Source: CAWIVJ01 sp963839525 (GTDB lineage Bacteria; Cyanobacteriota; Vampirovibrionia; Gastranaerophilales; Gastranaerophilaceae). From it: a stretch of 64,000 nucleotides of DNA. The notes under the pieces are model-generated. The model saw only the letters and a program-made list of their open reading frames with translations. It was not told the origin of the DNA and ran no database searches. Where the stretch lies: the NCBI GenBank assembly GCA_963839525.1, contig CAWIVJ010000004.1:1-64000 (forward strand), given 5' to 3'. A program made the translations under genes and the position numbers. Below are positions 29,341 through 37,221 of the stretch, piece by piece. Each line of letters starts with the position of its first letter. Position 1 is the first letter of the stretch.

Positions 29341-30158
29341 AGATCATTAACTTCTGCACCAAAATTCTTAATTTGAGTTCTTGCCGGAATAGGCATTTTA
29401 GGCTTAAGGTTAGTATCTTCCTCCGGCAAAATAATTGTTTTTGTGTCTGAAATCGGTACAACATCTTCCATCTTCTGGACAGGTAAAGGCGGCGGCAAAA
29501 TTCTAGATTGAATCATTCTTGCAATATGAGGAGATAAAAAAAACGTGGAATAAAATTTCACTTTTTGTAATTGTTCCGTTGCAGGCGCAAAATTTTGGGG
29601 AATAATTCTATTTTCCATTGAAGCTATTTTTTTATAATAAGTATTTTGCCAAATAACCAATTCTTTATCAACATCAATTAGTGCTGCATAAGTTGCCAAT
29701 TTATAAGCAGGGTCTATAACTGTTCGGCCGGGAAGATTGAAAAAATCCCATAGTGTTCGTCTTAGAAAATAATTTTGAATATCAGTTTGACTGGTTATAA
29801 TTAAAACCTTGTCAGTAGAAAATTTATGTGCTATTGCTTTAAAATCTACAAAAGGAATATTATAATTATACTTGAACTCTTTTAAAGCCTTCACTGTTAA
29901 AATATTTAATTTTGTATTTTTTCTAAGAGCATCCCTTATTTCGGTCATGCTAACAGTTTGAACTCTTCCGTCTTTTTTAAGTTCATTAATAGTATCTGAA
30001 GCAAAAATTACTGAAGAATCAGGGTAAACAAGATAGTTTGTATTGTTAAATTGAATACTGTCAGGTAAAACCAAAACCTTATATTCTCCAGCTTCAGATA
30101 TCTGCACTGCAAAAATAATAAAAAATAAAACTAAAAATATCTTTAGAAGCTTCTCCAT
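29337..30158 (-). CDS. Exported protein of unknown function
   Basis: A 273-residue protein with a signal peptide (LLKIFLVLFFIIFAVQISEAGEY, cleavage after SEA). The mature part starts with YKVLVLPDSIQFNNTNYLVYPDSS and contains a region like a small alpha/beta domain (FVDFKAIAHKFSTDKVLIIT, then strands with TYAALIDVDKELVIWQNTYYKKI). This resembles the pattern of periplasmic proteins that bind or assemble envelope components, e.g. GNA1162/CsgG-like folds, but similarity is only by general shape. The C-terminal tail is proline-rich (RILPPPLPVQKMED). It overlaps the last four bases of the convergent HD-GYP gene. I cannot name a function. Confidence 0.65.
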   Translation of the reverse strand: MEKLLKIFLVLFFIIFAVQISEAGEYKVLVLPDSIQFNNTNYLVYPDSSVIFASDTINELKKDGRVQTVSMTEIRDALRKNTKLNILTVKALKEFKYNYNIPFVDFKAIAHKFSTDKVLIITSQTDIQNYFLRRTLWDFFNLPGRTVIDPAYKLATYAALIDVDKELVIWQNTYYKKIASMENRIIPQNFAPATEQLQKVKFYSTFFLSPHIARMIQSRILPPPLPVQKMEDVVPISDTKTIILPEEDTNLKPKMPIPARTQIKNFGAEVNDL

Positions 30159-30308
30159 AGCAATATTATATACTTTTTAATGTAATTGTCTAATTTTTAA
30201 CATTACGTCGTAAAAGCAAAAGAAACCTTTTAATCTTTTCATTTATAACCCTTAAAAATCCTATAATCAATCGATGTAGATTTGGAGATATTCTGTAAAC
30301 TTAAGTTT

Positions 30309-30692
30309 ATGGATTATAATAACTTACTGGAAAAAGCTAAAGAAGCCTCAAAAAATGCTTATGCTCCGTATTCAAAATTTTTAGTCGGTGCATGTGCTTT
30401 AGCCAAAAACGGCAAAACTTATGTAGGCTGTAATATTGAAAATGCAAGCTATGGATTAACAATTTGTGCCGAAAGAAATGCGATTGCAAATGCTATTGCC
30501 CATGGTGAAAAATCCCTGCTTGCAGTTGCAATATATTCACCTAATACAAATAACTGTACGCCCTGCGGAGCTTGCAGACAAACGATTTTCGAATTTCAAG
30601 GGAATGAAGAAATAGAAATTATCTTACAAAATAATGATGGTTACAAAGTTTACAAAATTAACGAACTCTTACCGGAAGGATTTAAGTTTTAA
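30309..30692 (+). CDS. cdd: Cytidine deaminase
   Basis: A 127-residue zinc-dependent cytidine/deoxycytidine deaminase of the homotetrameric type, for pyrimidine salvage in the cytoplasm. The zinc and catalytic motifs are complete: TICAERNAIANAI (C-A-E with the proton-shuttle glutamate) and CTPCGACRQTIFEF (P-C-x2-C). The N-terminal YAPYSKFLVGACAL and VGCNIENASYG, which bind the nucleoside, are also present. An in-frame TTG at 30282 would add nine residues, but the ATG at 30309 matches the family's start. The next gene's ATG lies one base after the stop, suggesting coupling. Transcription direction matches the later sugar permease gene. Confidence 0.96.
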   Translation: MDYNNLLEKAKEASKNAYAPYSKFLVGACALAKNGKTYVGCNIENASYGLTICAERNAIANAIAHGEKSLLAVAIYSPNTNNCTPCGACRQTIFEFQGNEEIEIILQNNDGYKVYKINELLPEGFKF

Positions 30693-30693
30693 T

Positions 30694-30921
30694 ATGTACC
30701 TGATTGAGCTTATAGTAAAAAAATTAACTTCAAAGAAAGAAAAGCCTGAATACAATAAAAATTCTGAAGATACTTCTTTAGAATACGAAAATTGTGAGCA
30801 TATATTTATGCCTGTCGACAGCACGGGTGACATTTTATCTTGCACAAAATGCGGTTTTCTTGCAAAACGAAGCGAAGCTAAAAATAAAAACTTTTTTATT
30901 CAAGAAAATAATCTATCTTAA
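30694..30921 (+). CDS. Small zinc-ribbon-like protein coupled to cdd
   Basis: A 75-residue protein starting one base after the cdd stop, so it is probably translated by reinitiation. The N-terminal third is basic (LIVKKLTSKKEKP), the middle acidic. A probable metal site follows: CEHIFMPVDSTGDILSCTKCGFLAK, i.e. C-x-H-x(13)-C-x2-C at residues about 39-58. It looks like half of a treble-clef or zinc-ribbon fold. An ATG at 30634 in the same frame would overlap cdd heavily and has no basis. I do not recognise a family. Adjacent zinc-dependent cdd is suggestive of common regulation, not of a known partnership. Confidence 0.6.
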   Translation: MYLIELIVKKLTSKKEKPEYNKNSEDTSLEYENCEHIFMPVDSTGDILSCTKCGFLAKRSEAKNKNFFIQENNLS

Positions 30922-31030
30922 TATTCGTTTTTTCTCTTATGCCTGCGCAAAACAAAAGTTCTGAGTATAACATTTTTACTTATTTCTTAATTTTTCTTTC
31001 AGTAAATTTTATTATGCTAAAATAAGGTTT

Positions 31031-31855
31031 ATGAAACGGGTTAAAATAATTTTTGGATATTTTATTTTGGTATTAATCGCACTAAGCATGCTAATACCTT
31101 TTTTTTCCATGGTAAGTCTATCTTTTTCTCAGAACAATGAAATCTTTTCCTACCCGCCGAGTATATTTCCCAAAGATTGGACTTTCAAAAATTATTTGAA
31201 TGTTTTTTCTTCAATCCCCGTTGCAAGATATTTTTTAAATAGTCTTTTTGTGTCAACAATCACAACTATAGGACAGGTTCTAATATCAGCACTTGCCGGA
31301 TATGCTTTTGCAAAAATGAAATTCAAGGGCAGTGATTTTTTATTTTTGATACTTTTAATAACAATGATGATTCCCCCGCAAGTAAACATTATCCCATTAT
31401 TTTTCTTAATGCGTGAATTACATTTAATTGATACTTATCAAGCGCTTATTATTCCTGGGTTTTTTGGAGGATTTGGGGTATTTATGTTTCGTCAATTCTT
31501 TTTAAATTTGCCAAATGAACTTGAAGAAGCCTCGAGAATAGACGGATGTAACATTTTTGAAACATTTTGTAAAATAGCTTTACCTTTAGCTCTTCCTATA
31601 ATAGCTACTTTATCCATTTTTACTTTTATTTCCAGCTGGAATAGTTTTATGTGGCCGTTAATAATCACAAACTCTGACAATATGAGGACTTTGCCTGTCG
31701 GACTTGCTTTTTTTAAAGGAAGCTTTAGAGAAATGGCTCTTTGGGGTGATTTGCTTGCCTGTTCAGTGATTTGCACCATTCCGACCATTTTAGTTTTTTT
31801 AGTCGGAAAAAAATATTTCATTAATGATTTATTGCAAGGTGGTTTAAAAGAATAG
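31031..31855 (+). CDS. Sugar ABC transporter permease, MalG/UgpE type
   Basis: A 274-residue inner-membrane permease with six membrane segments: residues about 8-30, 72-95, 105-128, 138-156, 184-206 and 241-262. The cytoplasmic EAA loop, contact site for the ATPase, reads EEASRIDGCNIFETFCKIALPLALP near 158-182, with the conserved G at the right spacing. The N-terminal SFSQNNEIFSYPPSIFPKDWTFKNY is typical of the MalG branch. It should pair with a MalF-type permease, a MalK-type ATPase and a family 1 solute-binding protein. Only a candidate binding protein (26020) is in the window. A short leader with a TATGCTAAAAT-like -10 precedes the ATG, and the gene stands alone, 87 bases from a signalling gene. 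Confidence 0.93.
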   Translation: MKRVKIIFGYFILVLIALSMLIPFFSMVSLSFSQNNEIFSYPPSIFPKDWTFKNYLNVFSSIPVARYFLNSLFVSTITTIGQVLISALAGYAFAKMKFKGSDFLFLILLITMMIPPQVNIIPLFFLMRELHLIDTYQALIIPGFFGGFGVFMFRQFFLNLPNELEEASRIDGCNIFETFCKIALPLALPIIATLSIFTFISSWNSFMWPLIITNSDNMRTLPVGLAFFKGSFREMALWGDLLACSVICTIPTILVFLVGKKYFINDLLQGGLKE

Positions 31856-31942
31856 TTCTTATAGTCCATGTGGGTAATTTAAATAATAAATTGTGCAGAT
31901 TATCATAAAACAGATTACACTAAGTCTTTTTAGGGTTAAACT

Positions 31943-33400
31943 ATGCCTGAAACAATGAAATTTATGAATGATGGTAAAGATTATTTTTTAAATAATTTTA
32001 ATCACAAATTTCTTTTTGTGAATAATATCTCTGATTTTAAAGAACTACATCCCGAAATTGAACTTTGTATAATAAAAACTGATTTTAAAAAATCTGATTT
32101 AAATTTTATAAAAAAGTTAAAAGAAACAAATAAAAATACTGAATTCTGGATATCTTCAAATAATCTATCAAGGGACAATATTTTCATTTCAAATAAAATT
32201 GGTATAAAAACAGTTATTTCTTCCCCTATTAATTACAAAATGGTGGAAGAATTTTTTATGAGTAAGAATAACTCTTTTTATTCCGAAAAAGTGTTTGAAA
32301 AAGAATATGATTGTTCCTGCATATCGAATTCAAAAGTGATGATTGTTGATGATAACAAAATGAACGTTGAATTACTTGAAGATATATTATCTAATCTTGG
32401 GCTTAAAATTTCGAGTTATTTAAAACCTAAAGAAGCCTATGAAGTTGCTTTAAATGAAAATTTTGATTTATTTTTGCTTGATATTATGATGCCCGAAATG
32501 TCAGGCTTTGAATTATCAAAGAAAATTAGAAACACACCTTTAAATAAAGGTGCGCAGATGGTTTTTATTAGTGCGTTATCAGATTCAAGAAGTAAAATTA
32601 AAAGTTACGACTTAGGCTCTGTAGCATACATTGAAAAACCATTCGACATTAATGTAGTTAAATCACAAATCTTTAATCTTTTAAAAACTAAGAAAAATCA
32701 AGATGTAGTAAACTCTGCTAAAGAATCTTTTTTGGCTACAGTCGCACATGATTTAAAAACTCCTATATATTCTGAAATCAATGCACTAAATTTACTTTTG
32801 AACGAAAATTTTGGAGAATTAAAAGAAACACAGCAAGAAATTATTGGGGATATTTTAGATTCTACAAAATTTATGAAAAATATGGTTGAAAACCTTTTAT
32901 GTAAAAACAAAATAGAAAATAATAAAATAACTATATCAAAACAGGTATATTCATTGCAGGAAGTAGTTAAAAACTGCGTAGAACTCACCAAATATATCCT
33001 TAATCAAAAATGTCAGAAAATTGAGGTTAAATGTAATGTTGATAATACTCTTTTACCGTTCGATTTTCTGGAAATAACCCGTGTGGTAAATAATTTAATA
33101 GCCAATGCAAGCGAATATTCTCCAACCGGAGGAAAAATTCTAATTGAAATTTTTGAAAAAGCCAATAAAATTGGTCTTTATGTTCAAGATTTTGGTAAAG
33201 GTATTGACTTGGAAGAACAAAAAGATATTTTTTCAAAGTATGCATCTTATGCCAAAAAATACAAAAAAGTCGGATCTGGCTTAGGGCTTTATATTACAAA
33301 AGAAATTATTGAATTGCATGGAGGAGAAATTATGCTTGAAAGCAAAGTCGGCTTTGGAACGAAAGTAACTTTTCTTTTGCCGAATTATATAAAGGAGTGA
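31943..33400 (+). CDS. Cytoplasmic receiver-histidine kinase hybrid
   Basis: A 485-residue protein with no membrane segment. Residues 1-115 look like a degenerate receiver-like domain (FLFVNNISDF, ELCIIKTDF, KTVISSPINY). Residues about 130-250 are a complete receiver: VMIVDDNKMN, DLFLLDIMMPEMSG, YIEKPFDI. Then comes the dimerisation domain with the phosphoacceptor histidine in TVAHDLKTPIYSEINAL, and the ATPase domain with N box NNLIANASEYSPTGG, G1 DFGKGI and G2 GSGLGLYITKEIIELHGG. The receiver-first order is typical of cyanobacterial and related cytosolic hybrid kinases that take input from another kinase. Its output regulator is not adjacent; the receiver protein at 44703 and HD-GYP protein at 28210 are candidates. 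Start ATG follows TTAGGGTTAAACT, a weak ribosome site. Confidence 0.9.
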   Translation: MPETMKFMNDGKDYFLNNFNHKFLFVNNISDFKELHPEIELCIIKTDFKKSDLNFIKKLKETNKNTEFWISSNNLSRDNIFISNKIGIKTVISSPINYKMVEEFFMSKNNSFYSEKVFEKEYDCSCISNSKVMIVDDNKMNVELLEDILSNLGLKISSYLKPKEAYEVALNENFDLFLLDIMMPEMSGFELSKKIRNTPLNKGAQMVFISALSDSRSKIKSYDLGSVAYIEKPFDINVVKSQIFNLLKTKKNQDVVNSAKESFLATVAHDLKTPIYSEINALNLLLNENFGELKETQQEIIGDILDSTKFMKNMVENLLCKNKIENNKITISKQVYSLQEVVKNCVELTKYILNQKCQKIEVKCNVDNTLLPFDFLEITRVVNNLIANASEYSPTGGKILIEIFEKANKIGLYVQDFGKGIDLEEQKDIFSKYASYAKKYKKVGSGLGLYITKEIIELHGGEIMLESKVGFGTKVTFLLPNYIKE

Positions 33401-33534
33401 GAGGGCAGATAGGGGATAGTAAATGAGAAGCTCAGAAGCTTGGGAGTTAGCAAAATCTAAGTTTCTGAGTTTTTATTTCACCAAAAAGGCAATTTTTAAA
33501 CCTAATTTGTTTTTATATTGGTATAGGAGTTGGT

Positions 33535-34245
33535 ATGTTTGATTTTATTCAAAGATTAATATATTATTTTTTGGATTTACAAGAAAAACTTTTAAGAAGA
33601 AGACTGAGAAGAAATTTTAAGCTAACATATTCTAATGGCACATCAAAAAGAACATTAGGGCAATCGGTTTCTTTAGAGTTAAATTCAAAAACAGAAAAAA
33701 ATAAATTTAAATTAAAAAATAATGTTGAATGTATTTTAAAAAAATATAAGAATGAGCCGCAAAAACTTCTTGATTTTGTACAAAAAAGCGGAACAAAAGT
33801 TTATAAAATACCTTTTGCCGATAAATTATTAAAAATAATAGGATATGAAGAAGGATTTATAGGCAAAACAGAAGGTCTTAAAAGCTTATATATTAATATT
33901 TTAACAAGAGAAGAAATAAAATTACCGTTAAAAACAGAACCTATGTTTATATTAAGAGATTCATCTCTGGATGACTATCGTACTATACAGCAATTCCATA
34001 AATGGTATGCAATGAAACTTAATTTACCGGGTTTTGATGTAGAATCACAAAATAATTTCCAAAAATTTTTAAATCCTTCTAACGATGAAAAAATTAAAGA
34101 ATTAAGCGTTGAAGAAATATTAGGATTAAAAGAAGCAATAGCAAGAGATATTGAAGCAATAAATTTTGTAACTGATTTTGTTAAATCCACGACGGGCTCT
34201 AAAAATGCTCTTAAAAAAATGGTTTCCGGTGGAGCATCTATCTGA
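33535..34245 (+). CDS. Hypothetical protein with amphipathic N-terminus
   Basis: A 236-residue protein that I do not recognise. It starts with a hydrophobic, amphipathic helix followed by many arginines (FIQRLIYYFLDLQEKLLRRRLRRNFKL), which may touch the membrane surface. The rest is soluble-looking and rich in K, E and L. Segments such as KSGTKVYKIPFADKLLKIIGYEE, FHKWYAMKLNLPGFD and LSVEEILGLKEAIARDIEAINFVTDF could form a helical domain. There is no signal peptide. The ATG at 33535 follows TATAGGAGTTGGT, a good ribosome binding site. It stands alone between the hybrid kinase and the ferredoxin. The C-terminus ends in a flexible GSKNALKKMVSGGAS tail. Confidence 0.7.
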   Translation: MFDFIQRLIYYFLDLQEKLLRRRLRRNFKLTYSNGTSKRTLGQSVSLELNSKTEKNKFKLKNNVECILKKYKNEPQKLLDFVQKSGTKVYKIPFADKLLKIIGYEEGFIGKTEGLKSLYINILTREEIKLPLKTEPMFILRDSSLDDYRTIQQFHKWYAMKLNLPGFDVESQNNFQKFLNPSNDEKIKELSVEEILGLKEAIARDIEAINFVTDFVKSTTGSKNALKKMVSGGASI

Positions 34246-34426
34246 ACAGTAATGTAAAAATTAATATATATAATTAATATGCCTCTTTATATTTAAACTT
34301 ATCATATTTTAGAAATTACCCAACTTTCTTTCAATACTTTACCCTTTACTTTTGCCTTTTTCTTGTTATAATCGTCTATGTAAATTTAATTTACATAAAG
34401 TGGATTATTAAAAAGGAGAAACTAAG

Positions 34427-34603
34427 ATGAATGTAAAAATCGAAGACGGATGTATTGCTTGTGGTGCTTGTGAATCCATTTGCGATGCTGTATTTACGGT
34501 AGAAGATATTGCCGTGGTAAATCAAGCTGCTGTTGCAGACAATATAGACTGTGTTAAAGAAGCAGCTGATGCTTGCCCTGTAGGCGTTATCGTTATTGAA
34601 TAA
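34427..34603 (+). CDS. Small ferredoxin, D. gigas ferredoxin II type
   Basis: A 58-residue ferredoxin. The N-terminal motif CIACGACESIC supplies the first cluster's three or four cysteines (C9, C12, C15 and C19), and two more cysteines lie near the end (C42 in NIDCVKEAAD and C50 in DACPVGVI). This six-cysteine pattern is that of monocluster ferredoxins such as D. gigas Fd II and D. africanus Fd I: one [4Fe-4S] or [3Fe-4S] cluster plus a possible disulphide. The usual proline after the fourth cysteine is replaced (C-D in place of C-P). It is a low-potential electron carrier for anaerobic enzymes. A very good ribosome site (AAAAAGGAGAAACTAAG) precedes the ATG and a terminator follows, so the gene is monocistronic. 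It is probably well expressed. Confidence 0.93.
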   Translation: MNVKIEDGCIACGACESICDAVFTVEDIAVVNQAAVADNIDCVKEAADACPVGVIVIE

Positions 34604-34620
34604 TTAAAAAATAAATTTTT

Positions 34621-34658
34621 AATAAGCGGTACCTGCAAAATTGCAGGTACCGCTTATT
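34621..34658. terminator. Terminator after the ferredoxin gene
   Basis: Perfect 18-bp stem (34621-34638 with 34641-34658) and a 2-base loop, GC-rich in the core and AT-rich at the base. It ends the ferredoxin transcript and, from the other side, the minus-strand operon that stops at 34681. Confidence 0.88.
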
Positions 34659-34680
34659 ATTATAAGCTTTTTTATAATAA

Positions 34681-35292
34681 TTAATTTTTTAGAATAATTT
34701 GTTTTATATAATTTCTCACCGCATCTGTTATCAATAAGCTTGGTTCTTTCATACAAAATTCGTCAAGTTTTATTATGCCATATCTGATATCTCCGCTTTC
34801 AATGTATAAAAGCCCTAAAACTACCATATCCAAAGGGTTTTTATCTTTTTTGGCTTCATAAATTTTTATTTTACTATTAATAATTTTTTGGGCTTTAAAC
34901 GATTTTACAAGATTCTGATAATATAAAAAATTAAGGTTGTACTGGGTAATTGAATTTTCAAAACAAATCTGGGCTTCTTTAAAATAGCCTATTTTCATGT
35001 ATAATTCCCCAAGATTATTGTAATAGACTGCAGTTGCCTGAGTTTTTGGGTTGAGAGTTATTGCCAGATTAAATTCTTGAATAGCCTGATAATAATTTCC
35101 CTCAGATAAATAATTAAGACCGAGGTTATTGTGATAAATAGCATTTTTAGCTGCATCAATTTTATATACATCCGTCTTTATATATCCTGATGTAAAAAAA
35201 GTTATCATCAACAAAAAGAGAATCTTCATTAACTTATTATTTATAACAGGTGCATGATGATATTTCTTTTTAATGAACAATTTTATTATCAT
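34681..35292 (-). CDS. TPR-repeat protein
   Basis: A 203-residue protein with a hydrophobic N-terminal segment (LMKILFLLMITFFTSGYI, residues about 22-39) acting as signal or anchor. Three tetratricopeptide repeats follow: IYHNNLGLNYLSEGNYYQAIQEFNLAI (about 53-79), VYYNNLGELYMKIGYFKEAQICFENSI (about 88-114), and a weaker third one. TPR domains bind other proteins; this one would work in the periplasm or at the membrane surface. It is the last gene of a minus-strand operon and overlaps the preceding gene's stop by four bases (ATGA). The two TPR proteins of this operon probably serve the two hydrolases between them, but this is inference from position. Confidence 0.8.
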   Translation of the reverse strand: MIIKLFIKKKYHHAPVINNKLMKILFLLMITFFTSGYIKTDVYKIDAAKNAIYHNNLGLNYLSEGNYYQAIQEFNLAITLNPKTQATAVYYNNLGELYMKIGYFKEAQICFENSITQYNLNFLYYQNLVKSFKAQKIINSKIKIYEAKKDKNPLDMVVLGLLYIESGDIRYGIIKLDEFCMKEPSLLITDAVRNYIKQIILKN

Positions 35293-36227
35293 AAAACTAT
35301 TTCAAACCCTTCGTACGCAACATAAGTTGTGTCAGAAATTTTTTGATAATGTTGAGCTATTTCATGTAATTTTTCATCATTATAGGTCGGATCAAAATGA
35401 TAAAAGACCAATTTTTTTGCGCCTGATTGTTTTTTAGCATCAAAAGCCATTTCAAAAGTTGAGTGGCCATAGCCTTGTTTAGGAGCGTAAGAATTTAAAT
35501 AATCATCTGTTGTATACTGAGAATCATGTATTAACAAATCACAATTTCTTGCAAATATTGATAATTTTTTATCCCCGCCTATATAACTTTCCTTGTCAGT
35601 TGCATAGACCATAGACTTATTATTATAAGCTATTTTATATATAATAACTCCGTCTTGAGGATGGGCGTAGGATTTATAACAAGATATTATTACTTCATTA
35701 TTTTTTGGAATTAAATCCTCTTCCGTTTCGATTCTTTTAAGAAGCATACCTGAATCATTGAATACAACAATATCTGTATCATCAATATCAAAGATATTTA
35801 AATTTGCGGCCATATCACCCAAATCTAAAGGAAAAGATTTTGTAAAAAGAAGCTGCGCAAGTTCATCTGCAAGATTTTCATGGTAATTAGAAGAACCAAA
35901 AATATTCAACTGCGTAGTTGGAATGTGCGAAGGTCTAAAAAAAGTAAAGCCTTGTATATGGTCCTGATGAATATGGCTTAACAACAAAGTTGCTTCAATA
36001 GGTTTTCGCTCATATAAACTTGGTCCGGATGAGATATGCTCCTTAAGAAGTTCATTTCCCAGTTCAATTAATCCTGTTCCCGCATCAATTATTATTAAAT
36101 GCCCGCCGACATTAACTTCAACACAAGAAGTATTCCCTCCGTATTCTAAATAATCTTTATTCGCTAATGGGTAACTTCCTCTGACACCTCTGAATTTTAC
36201 TCTGAATTCATCTTTAGTATTTTTCAT
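35289..36227 (-). CDS. MBL-fold metallo-hydrolase
   Basis: A 312-residue metallo-beta-lactamase-fold hydrolase. The zinc motif SHIHQDHIQGF (H-x-H-x-D-H) lies at residues about 85-95. The N-terminus (VKFRGVRGSYPLANKDYLEYGGNTSCVEV) matches a subgroup in which this region forms the first strands, with IIDAGTGLIELG behind it. Further metal ligands are plausible in MVYATDKESYIGG and LIHDSQYTTDDYL (D and H), and KLVFYHFDPTYND near the end. This subgroup is related to RNase Z/phosphodiesterase-like and PhnP-like enzymes, and often sits beside signalling genes. The actual substrate is unknown. No signal peptide: cytoplasmic. It overlaps the next gene by four bases and the metallophosphoesterase stops ten bases upstream. 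Confidence 0.88.
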   Translation of the reverse strand: MKNTKDEFRVKFRGVRGSYPLANKDYLEYGGNTSCVEVNVGGHLIIIDAGTGLIELGNELLKEHISSGPSLYERKPIEATLLLSHIHQDHIQGFTFFRPSHIPTTQLNIFGSSNYHENLADELAQLLFTKSFPLDLGDMAANLNIFDIDDTDIVVFNDSGMLLKRIETEEDLIPKNNEVIISCYKSYAHPQDGVIIYKIAYNNKSMVYATDKESYIGGDKKLSIFARNCDLLIHDSQYTTDDYLNSYAPKQGYGHSTFEMAFDAKKQSGAKKLVFYHFDPTYNDEKLHEIAQHYQKISDTTYVAYEGFEIVL

Positions 36228-36237
36228 ATTTTTATCC

Positions 36238-37221
36238 TTATTTTTTTTCTATAATATAAGTTCCGCTTCGATCTAAATCCGTTCCATAATATGTTTTAGA
36301 GCCAAAAGCCATCATTTTTGCTCTTTTTTGAACATCTTTATACCTTGTTTCTTTAAAATATATATCGAAAATAACTTTATTCCTTTGATTACTTACCCTG
36401 ATAAGCCTAAAAGCATTAGGGTATGAAACCAATGAAGGAGTATTGATATGTAGAATATTTCCGATTTGAGTTATCTTCGTAGTATGGTAATGACCCGAAA
36501 AGACAGCTATAGGATTTTTGTATTTATTTATAACTCCCAAAACTTCATCCGAATTTAATAACCTGTGTCCTGCACTATTAAGAGGTTCTATCAATGGCAC
36601 ATGAAGAAAAATTAATACTGTATCTTTTTTCGACTTAGAAAGTTCTTTATCCAGCCATTTTAACTGCTCCGCATCAATTTTTCCGTTAGCGGTTATCCTT
36701 GTATCAATAATTGAATCAAGCCCTATAATCTTATAACCTTTCTTTGGCATAAAAGAATAATAAGTTTTTGAAAAGTTAAAATCTCTATTGTGAGAATTTA
36801 AAATCTTCCAATAAATACTTTTAGATAAAAATCCGCCTATGCAAATATCATGATTACCTAAAACAGCATACCAGGGAACACTAAGCTGATTTGCCAAAGA
36901 TATAAATTTCATTAATTCCTTGTGATAAGGCATATTAACCATATCTCCCGTAAACATTACAAAATTTACATCCGGTATTTCATTTACCTGAGCAATAGCA
37001 TCATTAAGAAGCTCTCCCGACTCTGCCGTCAATCTGTAAGAAGTATTAGTTTTTGCAGATGAATAATGAGCATCGCTTATTTGAACAAAGGTAAGGTTAT
37101 TTCCGCATGCCGAATAAACTTTCAGACCTAAAAACATTAGACCGGCTAAAAAAAGTACTGAAATACCGTTAATTAATCTTGATATAAAATTTTCTTTATT
37201 GCTTTTTTTGCGTTTCTTCAT
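36238..37221 (-). CDS. Membrane-anchored metallophosphoesterase
   Basis: A 327-residue calcineurin-like phosphoesterase. After a basic start (KKRKKSNKENF) there is a membrane segment (about 17-33, INGISVLFLAGLMFLGLKV), so the enzyme is held at the outer face of the inner membrane. All metal motifs are present: FVQISDAHYS (D-x-H), NFVMFTGDMVN (G-D), WYAVLGNHDICIG (G-N-H-D), LIFLHVPLIEP and FSGHYHTT (G-H-x-H). The C-terminal part resembles cAMP/phosphodiesterase-like members. Substrates in this family include nucleotides, phospholipids and lipid-linked intermediates, so no specific role is assigned. It overlaps the upstream TPR gene by four bases and sits ten bases before the MBL gene. Confidence 0.88.
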   Translation of the reverse strand: MKKRKKSNKENFISRLINGISVLFLAGLMFLGLKVYSACGNNLTFVQISDAHYSSAKTNTSYRLTAESGELLNDAIAQVNEIPDVNFVMFTGDMVNMPYHKELMKFISLANQLSVPWYAVLGNHDICIGGFLSKSIYWKILNSHNRDFNFSKTYYSFMPKKGYKIIGLDSIIDTRITANGKIDAEQLKWLDKELSKSKKDTVLIFLHVPLIEPLNSAGHRLLNSDEVLGVINKYKNPIAVFSGHYHTTKITQIGNILHINTPSLVSYPNAFRLIRVSNQRNKVIFDIYFKETRYKDVQKRAKMMAFGSKTYYGTDLDRSGTYIIEKK

